This document shows, piece after piece, positions 52,086 to 60,202 of a stretch of DNA of 64,000 nt; the first letter of the stretch is position 1, and every line of letters begins with the position of its first letter. A program made the translations under genes and the position numbers. Below the pieces are notes generated by a model, which saw only the letters and a list, made by a program, of their open reading frames with translations, was not told the origin of the DNA and did no database searches. Source of the DNA: Listeria monocytogenes. GTDB taxonomy: Bacteria > Bacillota > Bacilli > Lactobacillales > Listeriaceae. Location of the stretch: positions 2,729,501 to 2,793,500 of the forward strand of contig NZ_LT906436.1 of the NCBI RefSeq assembly GCF_900187225.1, given 5' to 3'.

Positions 52086-52107
52086 AAAAAAGAGCTAGAC
52101 AGCTCTT
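52086..52107 (-). terminator. Minus-strand terminator with no intact gene upstream
   Basis: AAAGAGCT and AGCTCTTT form an 8-bp stem with a 4-nt loop; the minus strand continues with a run of seven T. Confidence 0.7.
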
Positions 52108-52119
52108 TATACATGTTTC

Positions 52120-52212
52120 TATTCAGCATCAAGCTTGATAGTCACAAAAGTTTCATATACTAGCTTAACTTTAACTACATTTATTTGAACTTGTTCACTT
52201 AAATGCTGAAAT
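52120..52212 (-). pseudogene. Possible 3' remnant of a lost gene
   Basis: An open stretch of 30 codons ending in TAG, with no start codon and an in-frame TGA just before it. The tail reads VVKVKLVYETFVTIKLDAE, protein-like with alternating hydrophobics, and it stops 13 bases before a terminator. A 30-codon open stretch can arise by chance, so this is tentative. Confidence 0.25.
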
Positions 52213-52273
52213 CATGTAAATATCATTGTATACTTATTCAATCGTCCACCAACACTTTATCTTTCCGCCCATA

Positions 52274-52279
52274 TATACT
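52274..52279 (+). promoter_or_regulatory. Candidate -10 of the leader-MFS transcript
   Basis: TATACT, but the matching -35 region is poor (CCAACA or CAACAC). If real, the transcript starts near 52286. Confidence 0.35.
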
Positions 52280-52339
52280 ACAATAAACTTTAACGAAAAA
52301 ACGGAACCCTCTCCGTTTAAAATAGAAAGGGGTGACTAC

Positions 52340-52411
52340 ATGAATTTTTACGAGCGTATAAAAATCATGGTCCCACCATTTCCCTGTGAAGGATGTTTTT
52401 TTCCCAGATAA
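52340..52411 (+). CDS. 23-aa leader peptide ORF upstream of MFS exporter
   Basis: ATG at 52340 follows GAAAGGGGTGA. Reads MNFYERIKIM, VPPFPCEGCFF, then PR and stop, 24 bases before the exporter ATG. The Pro-Pro-Phe-Pro stretch and two Cys near the end are of the kind found in stalling or sensing leader peptides. Around it, AAACGGA and TCCGTTT form a hairpin (52299-52318) whose loop and arm include CTCTCC, complementary to the exporter's GGAGAG site. Attenuation control of the exporter is plausible; no experiment known to me. Confidence 0.55.
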   Translation: MNFYERIKIMVPPFPCEGCFFPR

Positions 52412-52435
52412 ATAAATTATTCAGGAGAGTTTTTT

Positions 52436-53626
52436 ATGGAAAAAAACATCGAAACAAAGAAAATCAATTTGGCATTACTTGTTTGCCTTGTGGGATTTCC
52501 ACAAATTAGTGAAACTATTTATACACCTTCTTTAACCGAAATTGCTAAGGGCTATGGGGTATCGTTAAACCTGGCTCAAATGACTTTAAGCATTTACTTT
52601 CTTGCTTTTGCAGTTGGTGTCTTCTTTTGGGGCGTTAGTTCCGATTTTTTAGGTCGACGAAAAGCGATGAACTTTGGGATATTCATCTATATTCTTGGTT
52701 GCTTCGTCTGCCTTTTTTCAAATAATATTACAATGCTTTTTATCGGACGGTTTGTTCAAGCATTCGGCGCAAGTACAGGTTCTGTTACAACACAGACCAT
52801 TTTGCGTGACAACTATCACGGAAATGATCGCCACCATTTATTTTCAAAAATATCTGCCGCTTTGGCATTTTCACCAGCAATCGGGCCATTAATTGGTGGG
52901 TTTATCGGACAATATTACGGCTTTCGCGTGGTATTTTTATTTTTAGTAGTTATGGGAATGATATTGCTGTTCTGGAGTTTAAAACGACTACCAGAAACAA
53001 AAACAGTGAACGCTACCTCCTTTAGTGTGCAGAAAATCGTCGTAACTGGTAAAAAAATGATATTTGACCGCTATACAATTGCTTTTGGAGCGCTAATTGG
53101 TATTTTTAATGGAATATTGTTTAGTTACTACTCTGAAGCTCCTACTATTTTTATTGAGAGGTTTCATTTTAATCAGAGTCAGTATGGCTTCATGGGGTGC
53201 GCAGTGGCTACGGCAACTATTTTAGGAGCTTGGCTATCGAACTGGCGCTTAAAGCAGAATTCACCTCATAAAATCATTAAAGAAGGTATTTTATTAGCCA
53301 TTATCGGCACATTAGCTCTTAGCGTGGTCGCGATTTTTCCGCTAACGAACCAAGTTATATTGTATATTCTTTTCATCTCTATTATCTTGGCAGGAATCGG
53401 CATGGCTTTACCAAATTGCTTAAGTCTAGCACTAGTGAAATTTCAAGAAGTTGCCGGTACAGCTGGTGCCTTTTTAAGCTTAGGTTATTATGTAATTGTC
53501 AGTCTTTGTACTTTCTTCATTGGCGTTTTGCATTCGGGATCAATGCTTGTATTTCCCTCATTCTGCCTAGTATTACTTCTAATTGCCTTGCTTTGTATAA
53601 AAATAGCTACTAGAAATAATCGCTAA
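52436..53626 (+). CDS. MFS exporter, Bcr/CflA-type
   Basis: 396 aa with about 12 hydrophobic segments. Motif A after TM2 is WGVSSDFLGRRKAMNFG, TM4-5 carries FVQAFGASTGSVTTQTILRD and FSPAIGPLIGG, typical of Bcr/CflA drug resistance transporters of the DHA1 family. Probable proton-driven efflux of a toxic compound; substrate unknown. Start ATG follows CAGGAGAG. Preceded by a 23-codon leader ORF that may control it. Confidence 0.88.
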   Translation: MEKNIETKKINLALLVCLVGFPQISETIYTPSLTEIAKGYGVSLNLAQMTLSIYFLAFAVGVFFWGVSSDFLGRRKAMNFGIFIYILGCFVCLFSNNITMLFIGRFVQAFGASTGSVTTQTILRDNYHGNDRHHLFSKISAALAFSPAIGPLIGGFIGQYYGFRVVFLFLVVMGMILLFWSLKRLPETKTVNATSFSVQKIVVTGKKMIFDRYTIAFGALIGIFNGILFSYYSEAPTIFIERFHFNQSQYGFMGCAVATATILGAWLSNWRLKQNSPHKIIKEGILLAIIGTLALSVVAIFPLTNQVILYILFISIILAGIGMALPNCLSLALVKFQEVAGTAGAFLSLGYYVIVSLCTFFIGVLHSGSMLVFPSFCLVLLLIALLCIKIATRNNR

Positions 53627-53630
53627 CAAA

Positions 53631-53668
53631 AAATTGGCACCTTTTCTATCTTGAAAAGGTGCCAATTT
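53631..53668 (+). terminator. Terminator of the MFS exporter
   Basis: AAATTGGCACCTTTTC and GAAAAGGTGCCAATTT form a perfect 16-bp stem with a 6-nt loop, followed by T-rich sequence. Confidence 0.9.
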
Positions 53669-53731
53669 TATTTAAATGTCATCACAATATAAAGATACTA
53701 TATATTTTATATAACTTGACCTACGATTTAT

Positions 53732-53745
53732 ATTTCCCGGGGAAT
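53732..53745. other. Noc-box-like site (one mismatch)
   Basis: ATTTCCCGGGGAAT differs at one base from ATTTCCCGGGAAAT. Intergenic beside a terminator, like the other two copies. Confidence 0.55.
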
Positions 53746-53749
53746 AAAA

Positions 53750-53779
53750 AAGTATTAAACTCCTAAAAGTCTAATACTT
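53750..53779 (-). terminator. Terminator of the 169-aa membrane protein
   Basis: AAGTATTA and TAATACTT pair around a 14-nt loop; the minus strand continues TTTTTATTCC. Confidence 0.65.
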
Positions 53780-53785
53780 CTCTGA

Positions 53786-54295
53786 TTAAGCTAATTGTTC
53801 GTTCATACTTTCCATTTGAGCAAGGAAGGCTTTTTGCCATTTCTTTTCATTAAGGAATTCAACTGGAAACTGAGGATCAATTGTGGTTAGGATTTTAGCC
53901 CATGCATCTGTACGTAATGAAGATGCTTGGCGAATCGCTATTACAAACATTATTATTGTTCCGGCAATTAAAAATAAAGTTAAAATAATACCTACAATAA
54001 TTGTAGCTGTGATATTTCGGTTTATTCCAAAAAAGTACGTTAGATAACCTAAAATAAAGGCGATTACAAAAAACCCGCCAATAAAAATAAAGGTTTTCTT
54101 ACGGCTACCTCTATAAGTAGAAATACCTAGTGCTACTTCCAATAATGCCATTTGACGAACCGGATTATTCTTCTTTGCAACTTGAATACCATATTTATCA
54201 ATTAATAAATGCGCTGCTTTTCTTTCCTCTTTGTTATTCTTTGGCATAATTACTAGAAGAACAACAAAAAATGCTATAACCATTAACTGTATCAA
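53786..54295 (-). CDS. 169-aa membrane protein of unknown function
   Basis: Start TTG 54295 (after AGGAGTG with 8-nt spacing); the ATG four codons later is too far from that site. Hydrophobic segments at about 2-18, 66-86 and 93-118, separated by a basic region (KNNKEERKAAHLLIDKYGIQ) and followed by a soluble tail (WAKILTTIDPQFPVEFL). No family recognised. Its promoter carries one of three TTGTGAA boxes shared with the ABC exporter promoter at 20573. Confidence 0.75.
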   Translation of the reverse strand: MIQLMVIAFFVVLLVIMPKNNKEERKAAHLLIDKYGIQVAKKNNPVRQMALLEVALGISTYRGSRKKTFIFIGGFFVIAFILGYLTYFFGINRNITATIIVGIILTLFLIAGTIIMFVIAIRQASSLRTDAWAKILTTIDPQFPVEFLNEKKWQKAFLAQMESMNEQLA

Positions 54296-54363
54296 AAAAA
54301 CACTCCTATAATAAAATTTATAGTTAATTATAGCATTATTCTACTCTACACAAATTGTATATT

Positions 54364-54508
54364 TTGTGAATTAATTAGCGCGTAGAATCTAAACAATCCT
54401 GTATATATATTGACAAAATCGCTTCACTTAGTATATTCACAATTTAAATCCGTTCAAACACTAGCTTGATACTATTTTGAAGTATATCATTAATGCAGAT
54501 TTTGTGAA
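54364..54508 (-). promoter_or_regulatory. Promoter with three TTGTGAA boxes
   Basis: Minus-strand promoter TTGAAC (54452-54457), 16-bp spacer, TATACT (54430-54435). Boxes TTGTGAA or its complement lie at 54364-54370, 54436-54442 (in the spacer, touching the -10) and 54502-54508. The middle box is in TTTAAATTGTGAA, a 13-mer also present on the minus strand near 20513-20525. Confidence 0.55.
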
Positions 54509-54520
54509 TCAACTAAAAAA

Positions 54521-54560
54521 AAACAATCTTTTGACACACTTACTCGTCAAAAGATTGTTT
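54521..54560 (-). terminator. ychF terminator
   Basis: AAACAATCTTTTGAC and GTCAAAAGATTGTTT form a perfect 15-bp stem, followed by T-run on the minus strand. The distal arm shares bases with a parS site. Confidence 0.9.
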
Positions 54561-54571
54561 CACGTGAAACA
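54556..54571. other. parS site (exact)
   Basis: TGTTTCACGTGAAACA, overlapping the ychF terminator arm and lying three bases from the ychF stop. Confidence 0.9.
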
Positions 54572-54573
54572 TA

Positions 54574-55674
54574 TTAAACGTTAAAGCGGAAATGAACAAC
54601 ATCTCCATCTTTCATTTCGTATTCTTTACCTTCCAAGCGTACTTTACCTGCTTCTTTTGCTGCTTGCTCTGAGCCATATTCAAGTAAGGCATCATATGCA
54701 ACAACTTCAGCACGAATGAATCCACGTTCGAAATCAGTATGAATGATTCCGGCACATTGTGGAGCTTTCATTCCTTTGATGAAAGTCCAAGCACGAACTT
54801 CTTGAACGCCTGCTGTGAAGTAAGTCGCTAAGCCAAGCAATGTATACGCAGAACGAATCAATTGGTCTAAACCAGATTCTTCAATTCCTAGCGCTTCTAA
54901 AAACTCTAGCTTATCTTCGTCTTCAAGTTCAGCAATTTCTTCCTCAGCGCGAGCACATACTACGATAACTTCAGAGTTCTCACTCGCAGCGAATTCGCGT
55001 ACTTGTTGTACATATTTGTTATCGTCCGGACTAGAAACATCTTCTTCACTTACATTTGCTACATATAAAACTGGTTTTCTTGTAAGTAAGAAAAGGTTGC
55101 GAACGATTTTCTCTTCTTCTTCGTTAAATTCAATCGCACGAGCTGGTTTGTCATTTTCGAATGCTTCACGTAGTTTAACTAAAACGTTATATTCAGCCAC
55201 AGCATCTTTATCTTTTTGTTTAGACAGCTTCTCAACGCGCCCAATACGCTTCTCTACTGTTTCTAAATCCGCTAAGATAAGTTCTAAGTTAATTGTAGAA
55301 ATATCGTCTAGTGGGTCTACTCGGCCTTCTACATGGGTAATGTTTTCGTCGTCAAAACAACGAGTTACATGACAAATCGCATCCACTTGACGAATATGGG
55401 ATAAGAATTTGTTTCCAAGTCCTTCCCCTTTACTAGCACCTTTTACAATTCCGGCGATATCTGTAAATTCAAAAGTAGTTGGAACAGTTTTTTTCGGTTT
55501 AACAAGTTCCGTTAGTTTGTTTAGTCTGTGGTCAGGAACTTCAACAATTCCTACGTTCGGGTCAATCGTCGCAAACGGATAATTCGCAGCCTCTGCTCCT
55601 GCTTTTGTGATTGCATTAAAAAGTGTCGATTTCCCAACATTAGGAAGCCCGACAATACCAGCTGTAAGTGCCAT
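54574..55674 (-). CDS. ychF: Redox-regulated ATPase/GTPase YchF (Obg family)
   Basis: 366 aa from the ATG at 55674 (AAGGAG upstream), the usual length. G1 GLPNVGKSTLFNAI, G3 DIAGIVKGASKGEGLGNKFL (Obg-type), then the A/TGS domain at the C-terminus (FTAGVQEVRAWTF, MKDGDVVHFRFNV). YchF prefers ATP to GTP, binds the ribosome and affects stress responses. Corresponds to lmo2779 from memory. Confidence 0.95.
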   Translation of the reverse strand: MALTAGIVGLPNVGKSTLFNAITKAGAEAANYPFATIDPNVGIVEVPDHRLNKLTELVKPKKTVPTTFEFTDIAGIVKGASKGEGLGNKFLSHIRQVDAICHVTRCFDDENITHVEGRVDPLDDISTINLELILADLETVEKRIGRVEKLSKQKDKDAVAEYNVLVKLREAFENDKPARAIEFNEEEEKIVRNLFLLTRKPVLYVANVSEEDVSSPDDNKYVQQVREFAASENSEVIVVCARAEEEIAELEDEDKLEFLEALGIEESGLDQLIRSAYTLLGLATYFTAGVQEVRAWTFIKGMKAPQCAGIIHTDFERGFIRAEVVAYDALLEYGSEQAAKEAGKVRLEGKEYEMKDGDVVHFRFNV

Positions 55675-55785
55675 TATATATAAACTCCTTTTCGTTAACT
55701 TCATTTTGAAAATGCCCATCAAATAGACATTTTTTCACTAACGTATATTATAAAGGTTTTTCAAACAAAAAGCCACCCACCAAAA

Positions 55786-55821
55786 AACGAAAACCCTTTA
55801 ATCAGCAAAGGATTTCCGTTT
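55786..55821 (-). terminator. Terminator of the third beta-glucoside operon
   Basis: AACGAAAACCCTTT and AAAGGATTTCCGTT pair with small mismatches; T-run on the minus strand. Confidence 0.75.
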
Positions 55822-55825
55822 TTAA

Positions 55826-56134
55826 TTATTTCATTTCTTTCCAAATAGCAATCATCTCATAAGCTACATCGCGTAATGTATATGTTGTCATAAATTGATC
55901 TTCCGCGTGCATGAAGAGGATAGAAATTTGTACGTCTCCACCATCTGCCTCTTTTTGAATTAGCTGCACATGATTTTTATGACCTTCGCTAAGAAATTCA
56001 TTAGCCTCATCAATTTTTTTATATGCTTCTGTGAAATCTCTTTGTCTTCCCAATTTCATCGCCTCAATAATGCAACTTCTTGCGGCGCCAACAGAACTAA
56101 TTATTTGAAATGATGCGAGTTCCATTCCTTCCAT
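55826..56134 (-). CDS. PTS lactose/cellobiose-family EIIA
   Basis: 102 aa. QIISSVGAARSCIIEAMKLG at the N-terminus and the phosphohistidine region ILFMHAEDQFMTT. Related to the EIIA at 40645 but clearly diverged. ATG after GGAGGCTAGCGAAA. It begins five bases after the GH3 stop, last gene of the operon. Corresponds to lmo2780 from memory. Confidence 0.92.
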   Translation of the reverse strand: MEGMELASFQIISSVGAARSCIIEAMKLGRQRDFTEAYKKIDEANEFLSEGHKNHVQLIQKEADGGDVQISILFMHAEDQFMTTYTLRDVAYEMIAIWKEMK

Positions 56135-56139
56135 TTTCG

Positions 56140-58410
56140 CTAGCCTCCTATGATTGAAACTCGCCCTGTTAATTTAGTATCAGAACTCCCACCAACGAAA
56201 ATTTCTATACCACCGGGCTCCACCTCATATTTATTGTTAATTGACCATATTTCAAAACTTGATTTATCTAACTTAAATGTCACTGTAGTTGTTTGATTCG
56301 CTGCAATACGAACCTTTTTAAACGCTTTTAATTCTTTTTTTCTTCTAGTAATGCTTGCTTCCATATCATGAATATAAAGTTGCACGACTTCTTCACCAGC
56401 TACATTAGAGATGTTTTTCACGTTTACTGTCACCTCTACAGATTGCCCGCCAAGAAGTTCTGCTATTTTTATAGATTCTTGTTTTATCTGTAAATCTTGA
56501 TATTCAAAAGCGCTATAACTCAAACCATAACCAAATGGATAGAGCGGCTTACCAGTTAAATCAAAGTAGTCTTCTTTATACTCCACTGCCTTTTGATTAT
56601 AGTAAATAGGAATTTGCCCGGAGGATCTTGGTATGCTGACTGGTAATTTACCTGAAGGATTGTAATGACCGAAAAGAACCTCAGCAATCGCAGTTCCACC
56701 AACACTTCCTGGATACCAAGCTGTAAGAATTGCATCTGCTGCCAAACTGATTTCAGGAATAGCGATTGGTCTGCCTTGAATCATTACAACAATTACTGGC
56801 TTTCCGGTACGTTTCATTGCATAAAATAAATCTAGTTGCGGTTGTGGAAGGGTGATATCAGAAACATCGACATTTTCACCTGCATCCATGTTCGGGCCTT
56901 TAGAGCTTACCGCGCCATTATTTAAAAATTCCATGTCAAAATTCCGCGCGCTTGAACCGCCGAGCACCATAACAATGGCATCTGCCTCTTTAGCAACCAC
57001 TTCTGCTCTTTGAATACCGTCCGGAAGCTCTTCACGAATTTCAGTACCTTTTTCAGAAAGGACTTCCCAATTTTTAGGGAGCAGATTTTTTATCCCTTCT
57101 AAAACAGTGACACATTCTGATTCATTTTGCGGAGCCGTGTAGTCTCCAAGCTGATTATAAAGCGAATCTATGCTAGGACCTACAACAGCTATTTTTTTTG
57201 GTTCGCCCACTAAAGGTAATGTTTCGAAGTCGTTTTTCAAAAGACAAATACCCTCTCTAGCAGCTTGTAAATTTAGTTGTCTCCAATCAGACTTCGGTTC
57301 TTGAATGTCTTCTTCCACAAATGGTTGTTCAAATAGACCTAATTGGAATTTCACTTGGAGCACTCGACTTACAGCGTCATCAACAATCTTTTCATCAAGG
57401 ATTCCTTTTTCCACGCTTTCTTCAAGAAATGGAAACACTTCATCCCACAAACTCAAATCCACACCGGCTTCAAGAGCCATTTTCGCGGCTTTTTTGGGAT
57501 CAGGATTTAGTTTTAATAATCTGTCAAGGGCACAGCCATCTGCCATGACAATCCCGGAAAAACCCATTTCTTCTCGCAAAATAGTTGTTAAAAGCTCTTT
57601 GTTCGCGTGACATGGAACCCCGTCAATCTCATTGTAAGCTGCCATAACGCCAAGAGCGCCACTTCTAATTCCAGCACGCATTGGATCCAAGAAAATCTCT
57701 CTAAGTTCCCTTACACCAATAGAAACTGGTCCAGAATTATGCCCACCAATCGGCTCGCCTTGTGCTGCAAAATGTTTTAAAATAACAGCAATTTTCCCGC
57801 TCGCTTGAAAACCTTCCGTAATCGCCGCTGTTAATTCCGCTGCAAGATATGGATCTTCACCGTAACACTCTTCAGCGCGCCCCCATCTCGGGTCTCGAAG
57901 TATATCTAATGCTGAAGCAAGTGCTAGATGAATTCCCTTTTCGGAAATTTCTTCTGTAATCGCACTTGCGACCTGTTTTTGCAACTCTGGATGAAAAGAA
58001 GCAGCACGAGCTAAATTCACAGGATAAGATTCGCTATCTAACGCTTGGTGACCGTGCGGAACTTCCTCAGCTAATAATACAGGAATCCCTAGGCGCGTAT
58101 TTTCTATCACATAGCGTTGAATTTTATTAGCAACTTTGCCGGCATTTTTCCGACTTACACCTGTGTCCTTATTCATTTTAGACCATGGATCAGCGCGGAA
58201 CAGACCGTATAAAGCGCCTATACCTTCAAAACGAGCTACTTCATCTTTAAACTTTTCCGTGAGTTGAAATGTTTCCTCTTCGCGCAAGAAAGCTTCCCAG
58301 CCGTACATGCGCTGGTTTAATTGACCACATTTTTCCGCCAGAGTCATTTTGGAAAGCAAGTCTTCTACGCGCTCTGAAACAGATTTAGTCTTATCCAAAT
58401 AAATCGCCAT
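56140..58410 (-). CDS. GH3 beta-glucosidase
   Basis: 756 aa, cytoplasmic. N-terminal GH3 barrel (ALDILRDPRWGRAEECYGEDP, KHFAAQGEPIGGHNSGPV), the nucleophile Asp in GIVMADGCALDRL, a C-terminal alpha/beta sandwich (IVVMIQGRPIAIP, ILTAWYPGSVGGTAIAEVLFG) and an FnIII-like end domain. The residue after the nucleophile is Gly where most GH3 beta-glucosidases have Trp (SDW). It lies in a PTS operon, so the natural substrate may be a phosphorylated or PTS-delivered glucoside. ATG after AAGGAGGAG. Corresponds to lmo2781 from memory. Confidence 0.92.
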   Translation of the reverse strand: MAIYLDKTKSVSERVEDLLSKMTLAEKCGQLNQRMYGWEAFLREEETFQLTEKFKDEVARFEGIGALYGLFRADPWSKMNKDTGVSRKNAGKVANKIQRYVIENTRLGIPVLLAEEVPHGHQALDSESYPVNLARAASFHPELQKQVASAITEEISEKGIHLALASALDILRDPRWGRAEECYGEDPYLAAELTAAITEGFQASGKIAVILKHFAAQGEPIGGHNSGPVSIGVRELREIFLDPMRAGIRSGALGVMAAYNEIDGVPCHANKELLTTILREEMGFSGIVMADGCALDRLLKLNPDPKKAAKMALEAGVDLSLWDEVFPFLEESVEKGILDEKIVDDAVSRVLQVKFQLGLFEQPFVEEDIQEPKSDWRQLNLQAAREGICLLKNDFETLPLVGEPKKIAVVGPSIDSLYNQLGDYTAPQNESECVTVLEGIKNLLPKNWEVLSEKGTEIREELPDGIQRAEVVAKEADAIVMVLGGSSARNFDMEFLNNGAVSSKGPNMDAGENVDVSDITLPQPQLDLFYAMKRTGKPVIVVMIQGRPIAIPEISLAADAILTAWYPGSVGGTAIAEVLFGHYNPSGKLPVSIPRSSGQIPIYYNQKAVEYKEDYFDLTGKPLYPFGYGLSYSAFEYQDLQIKQESIKIAELLGGQSVEVTVNVKNISNVAGEEVVQLYIHDMEASITRRKKELKAFKKVRIAANQTTTVTFKLDKSSFEIWSINNKYEVEPGGIEIFVGGSSDTKLTGRVSIIGG

Positions 58411-58442
58411 TTTTTCTCCTCCTTGCTAAAAAACTAGGATTT

Positions 58443-58742
58443 TTATAGTAAACTAATTGCTAAATCTAATACTTTTTCACCATTCATACGGCCATAATCA
58501 ACGATATCAATAACTGCCACCGATACATTATCACCAACTGTGTCTATTACTTTATCTTTCATATAATTTACTTGCGGTCCAAGTAAAATCGCATCAGCTT
58601 TACGCCAATTTTTTTCGAAATCCGTTTCTGAAATAGCCCAGATAGTCAATTCTAAATTACGTTCTTCTACAACACGTTCCATTTTCCTTACTAAAACACT
58701 TGTAGACATTCCCGCATTACACATCAACATAATATTTTTCAT
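58443..58742 (-). CDS. PTS lactose/cellobiose-family EIIB
   Basis: 99 aa from the ATG at 58742, after GGAGG. Phosphocysteine in IMLMCNAGMSTSVLV, then ADAILLGPQVNYM. Follows the EIIC gene by 15 bases. Corresponds to lmo2782 from memory. Confidence 0.92.
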   Translation of the reverse strand: MKNIMLMCNAGMSTSVLVRKMERVVEERNLELTIWAISETDFEKNWRKADAILLGPQVNYMKDKVIDTVGDNVSVAVIDIVDYGRMNGEKVLDLAISLL

Positions 58743-58757
58743 AAAAAATTCCTCCAA

Positions 58758-60053
58758 TTAGGCTTTAATTCGGTCATTGGCTTTTAAGAATGGTAGGTAA
58801 AGAAGTACGCAGACGCCAATCAAGAAAATTTGGAATACTGCAGCGCGCCAGTCCCCACCTGTTGCAAGGAAGCCGGAAGCAACAACTGGTGTCGTCCACG
58901 GAACCATTACGACTACCTCTGAAATCATATGCAGTTTCGTCGCAAAGTATGCTAAACATAAACAAAGCGGAGTTGAAATAATGAACGGAATCATTAAACT
59001 CAAGTTATAAACAATCGGAAGCCCAAATACTACTGGTTCATTAATGTTAAATAGACCAGGAGCTGCCGATAAAGTAGCTATTTCGCGATAATCTTTTCGT
59101 TTTGACCAAATAAATATTGCTAATAATAACGCAATGGTATTTCCGCCACCACCCATAACGCCAAAAACATCACGGAAAGTAGTATTAATAATATGTGGAA
59201 TCTCTGTATGATTCGCAAATGCTGTCATATTTTCTTGCATATTTGCCAAAAGAACTGGGTCCATAATTGGCCCTAAAATCCCACTTCCAGCAATACCAAT
59301 AGAATAAAGCATTTGTGAAATCGTCATTAACGTTAGGAAACCTGGAACGCTTGTAACTAGGAACGTTAATGGCTCCTGAATAATCGCGCTAATTAAGGAA
59401 TACAAATTCAAGCTGAATAATGTCACTACTAAGAATGAAATAAATGCAAAAATAAGTATTGTTAACATTGTCGGAATAAGCACATTGAACGATTTAATTA
59501 CTGCTGGAGGTACGCTATCCCCAGAAATATGAATCTTCATTTTCTCACTCTTAGAAAGACGAATGAACACTTCCGTTGCAAGTAGTGCTGTTACAATCCC
59601 AACGAACATTCCCGCTGAACCCATCAAGGCTATTGGCAATACTCCAGCAACTTCCACAGATTTCTCTGCACCAATCGGCACAATTTCTGTCACAGCTGGG
59701 ATAAAAATAACAATCAGTGCAATGGTCATTAATGCCGGTGCAAACGGATTTTCAAACTTCCGATTTTGTGCTAAAAAGTAAGCAACCGATGCCCCAATTA
59801 AAATAGTAATAATCCCTAAAGTCCCGTTTACAATACTGTTACCTAGCCCTTGCCAAGTCGTAAGTGTTTCGGAACTGATAATCGCCGACATAAAACCATC
59901 CGGCTTAATAATAACGTTATTAATTAAAACCATGAATCCTGCTAACATAATAAAAGGTAAAATAGTAGCAAATGCATCACGCATAGACTTTAAATGAATT
60001 TGATTTCCAAGCTTCTGCGATAACCAACTTAATTTCTCGATGAACTTTTTCAA
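58758..60053 (-). CDS. PTS lactose/cellobiose-family EIIC permease
   Basis: 431 aa from TTG 60053, which follows AAAGGAGG by nine bases. About ten membrane segments; family motifs HLKSMRDAFATILPFIMLAG, GGGGNTIALLLAIF and FNINEPVVFGLPIVYN. Transports a beta-glucoside for the GH3 enzyme. First structural gene after the regulator. Corresponds to lmo2783 from memory. Confidence 0.92.
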   Translation of the reverse strand: MKKFIEKLSWLSQKLGNQIHLKSMRDAFATILPFIMLAGFMVLINNVIIKPDGFMSAIISSETLTTWQGLGNSIVNGTLGIITILIGASVAYFLAQNRKFENPFAPALMTIALIVIFIPAVTEIVPIGAEKSVEVAGVLPIALMGSAGMFVGIVTALLATEVFIRLSKSEKMKIHISGDSVPPAVIKSFNVLIPTMLTILIFAFISFLVVTLFSLNLYSLISAIIQEPLTFLVTSVPGFLTLMTISQMLYSIGIAGSGILGPIMDPVLLANMQENMTAFANHTEIPHIINTTFRDVFGVMGGGGNTIALLLAIFIWSKRKDYREIATLSAAPGLFNINEPVVFGLPIVYNLSLMIPFIISTPLCLCLAYFATKLHMISEVVVMVPWTTPVVASGFLATGGDWRAAVFQIFLIGVCVLLYLPFLKANDRIKA

Positions 60054-60152
60054 TTTTTTATACCTCCTTTGATATTACAATAAGTGTAGCGCTTTCTTTT
60101 TGTTAAATAAATCTAGTCTTTTTCCGCATCTGTATTTTACATGCGGAAATAA

Positions 60153-60199
60153 AAAAAGGCCCGTTAACTTTTCTCTCTAAAAAAGTCTAACGAACCTTT
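60153..60199 (-). terminator. Terminator of the PRD regulator gene
   Basis: CGTTAACTTTT and AAAAGTCTAACG pair imperfectly; the minus strand continues with seven T. Confidence 0.7.
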
Positions 60200-60202
60200 T
60201 AG

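Noticed and set aside
52226-52339. Upstream part of the 61-codon ORF before the MFS gene
   Set aside because: Only the last 23 codons, from the ATG at 52340, have a ribosome binding site; the region before includes the probable promoter.
54410-54440. Plus-strand promoter (TTGACA, 16 bp, TATATT) driving a small RNA
   Set aside because: The hexamers are good, but the downstream hairpin lacks a T-run on the plus strand and no ORF follows; left as unproven.
60060-60110. cre site before the third beta-glucoside PTS (AGAAAGCGCTACAC)
   Set aside because: Contains the GCGCT core but four of the conserved positions fail.
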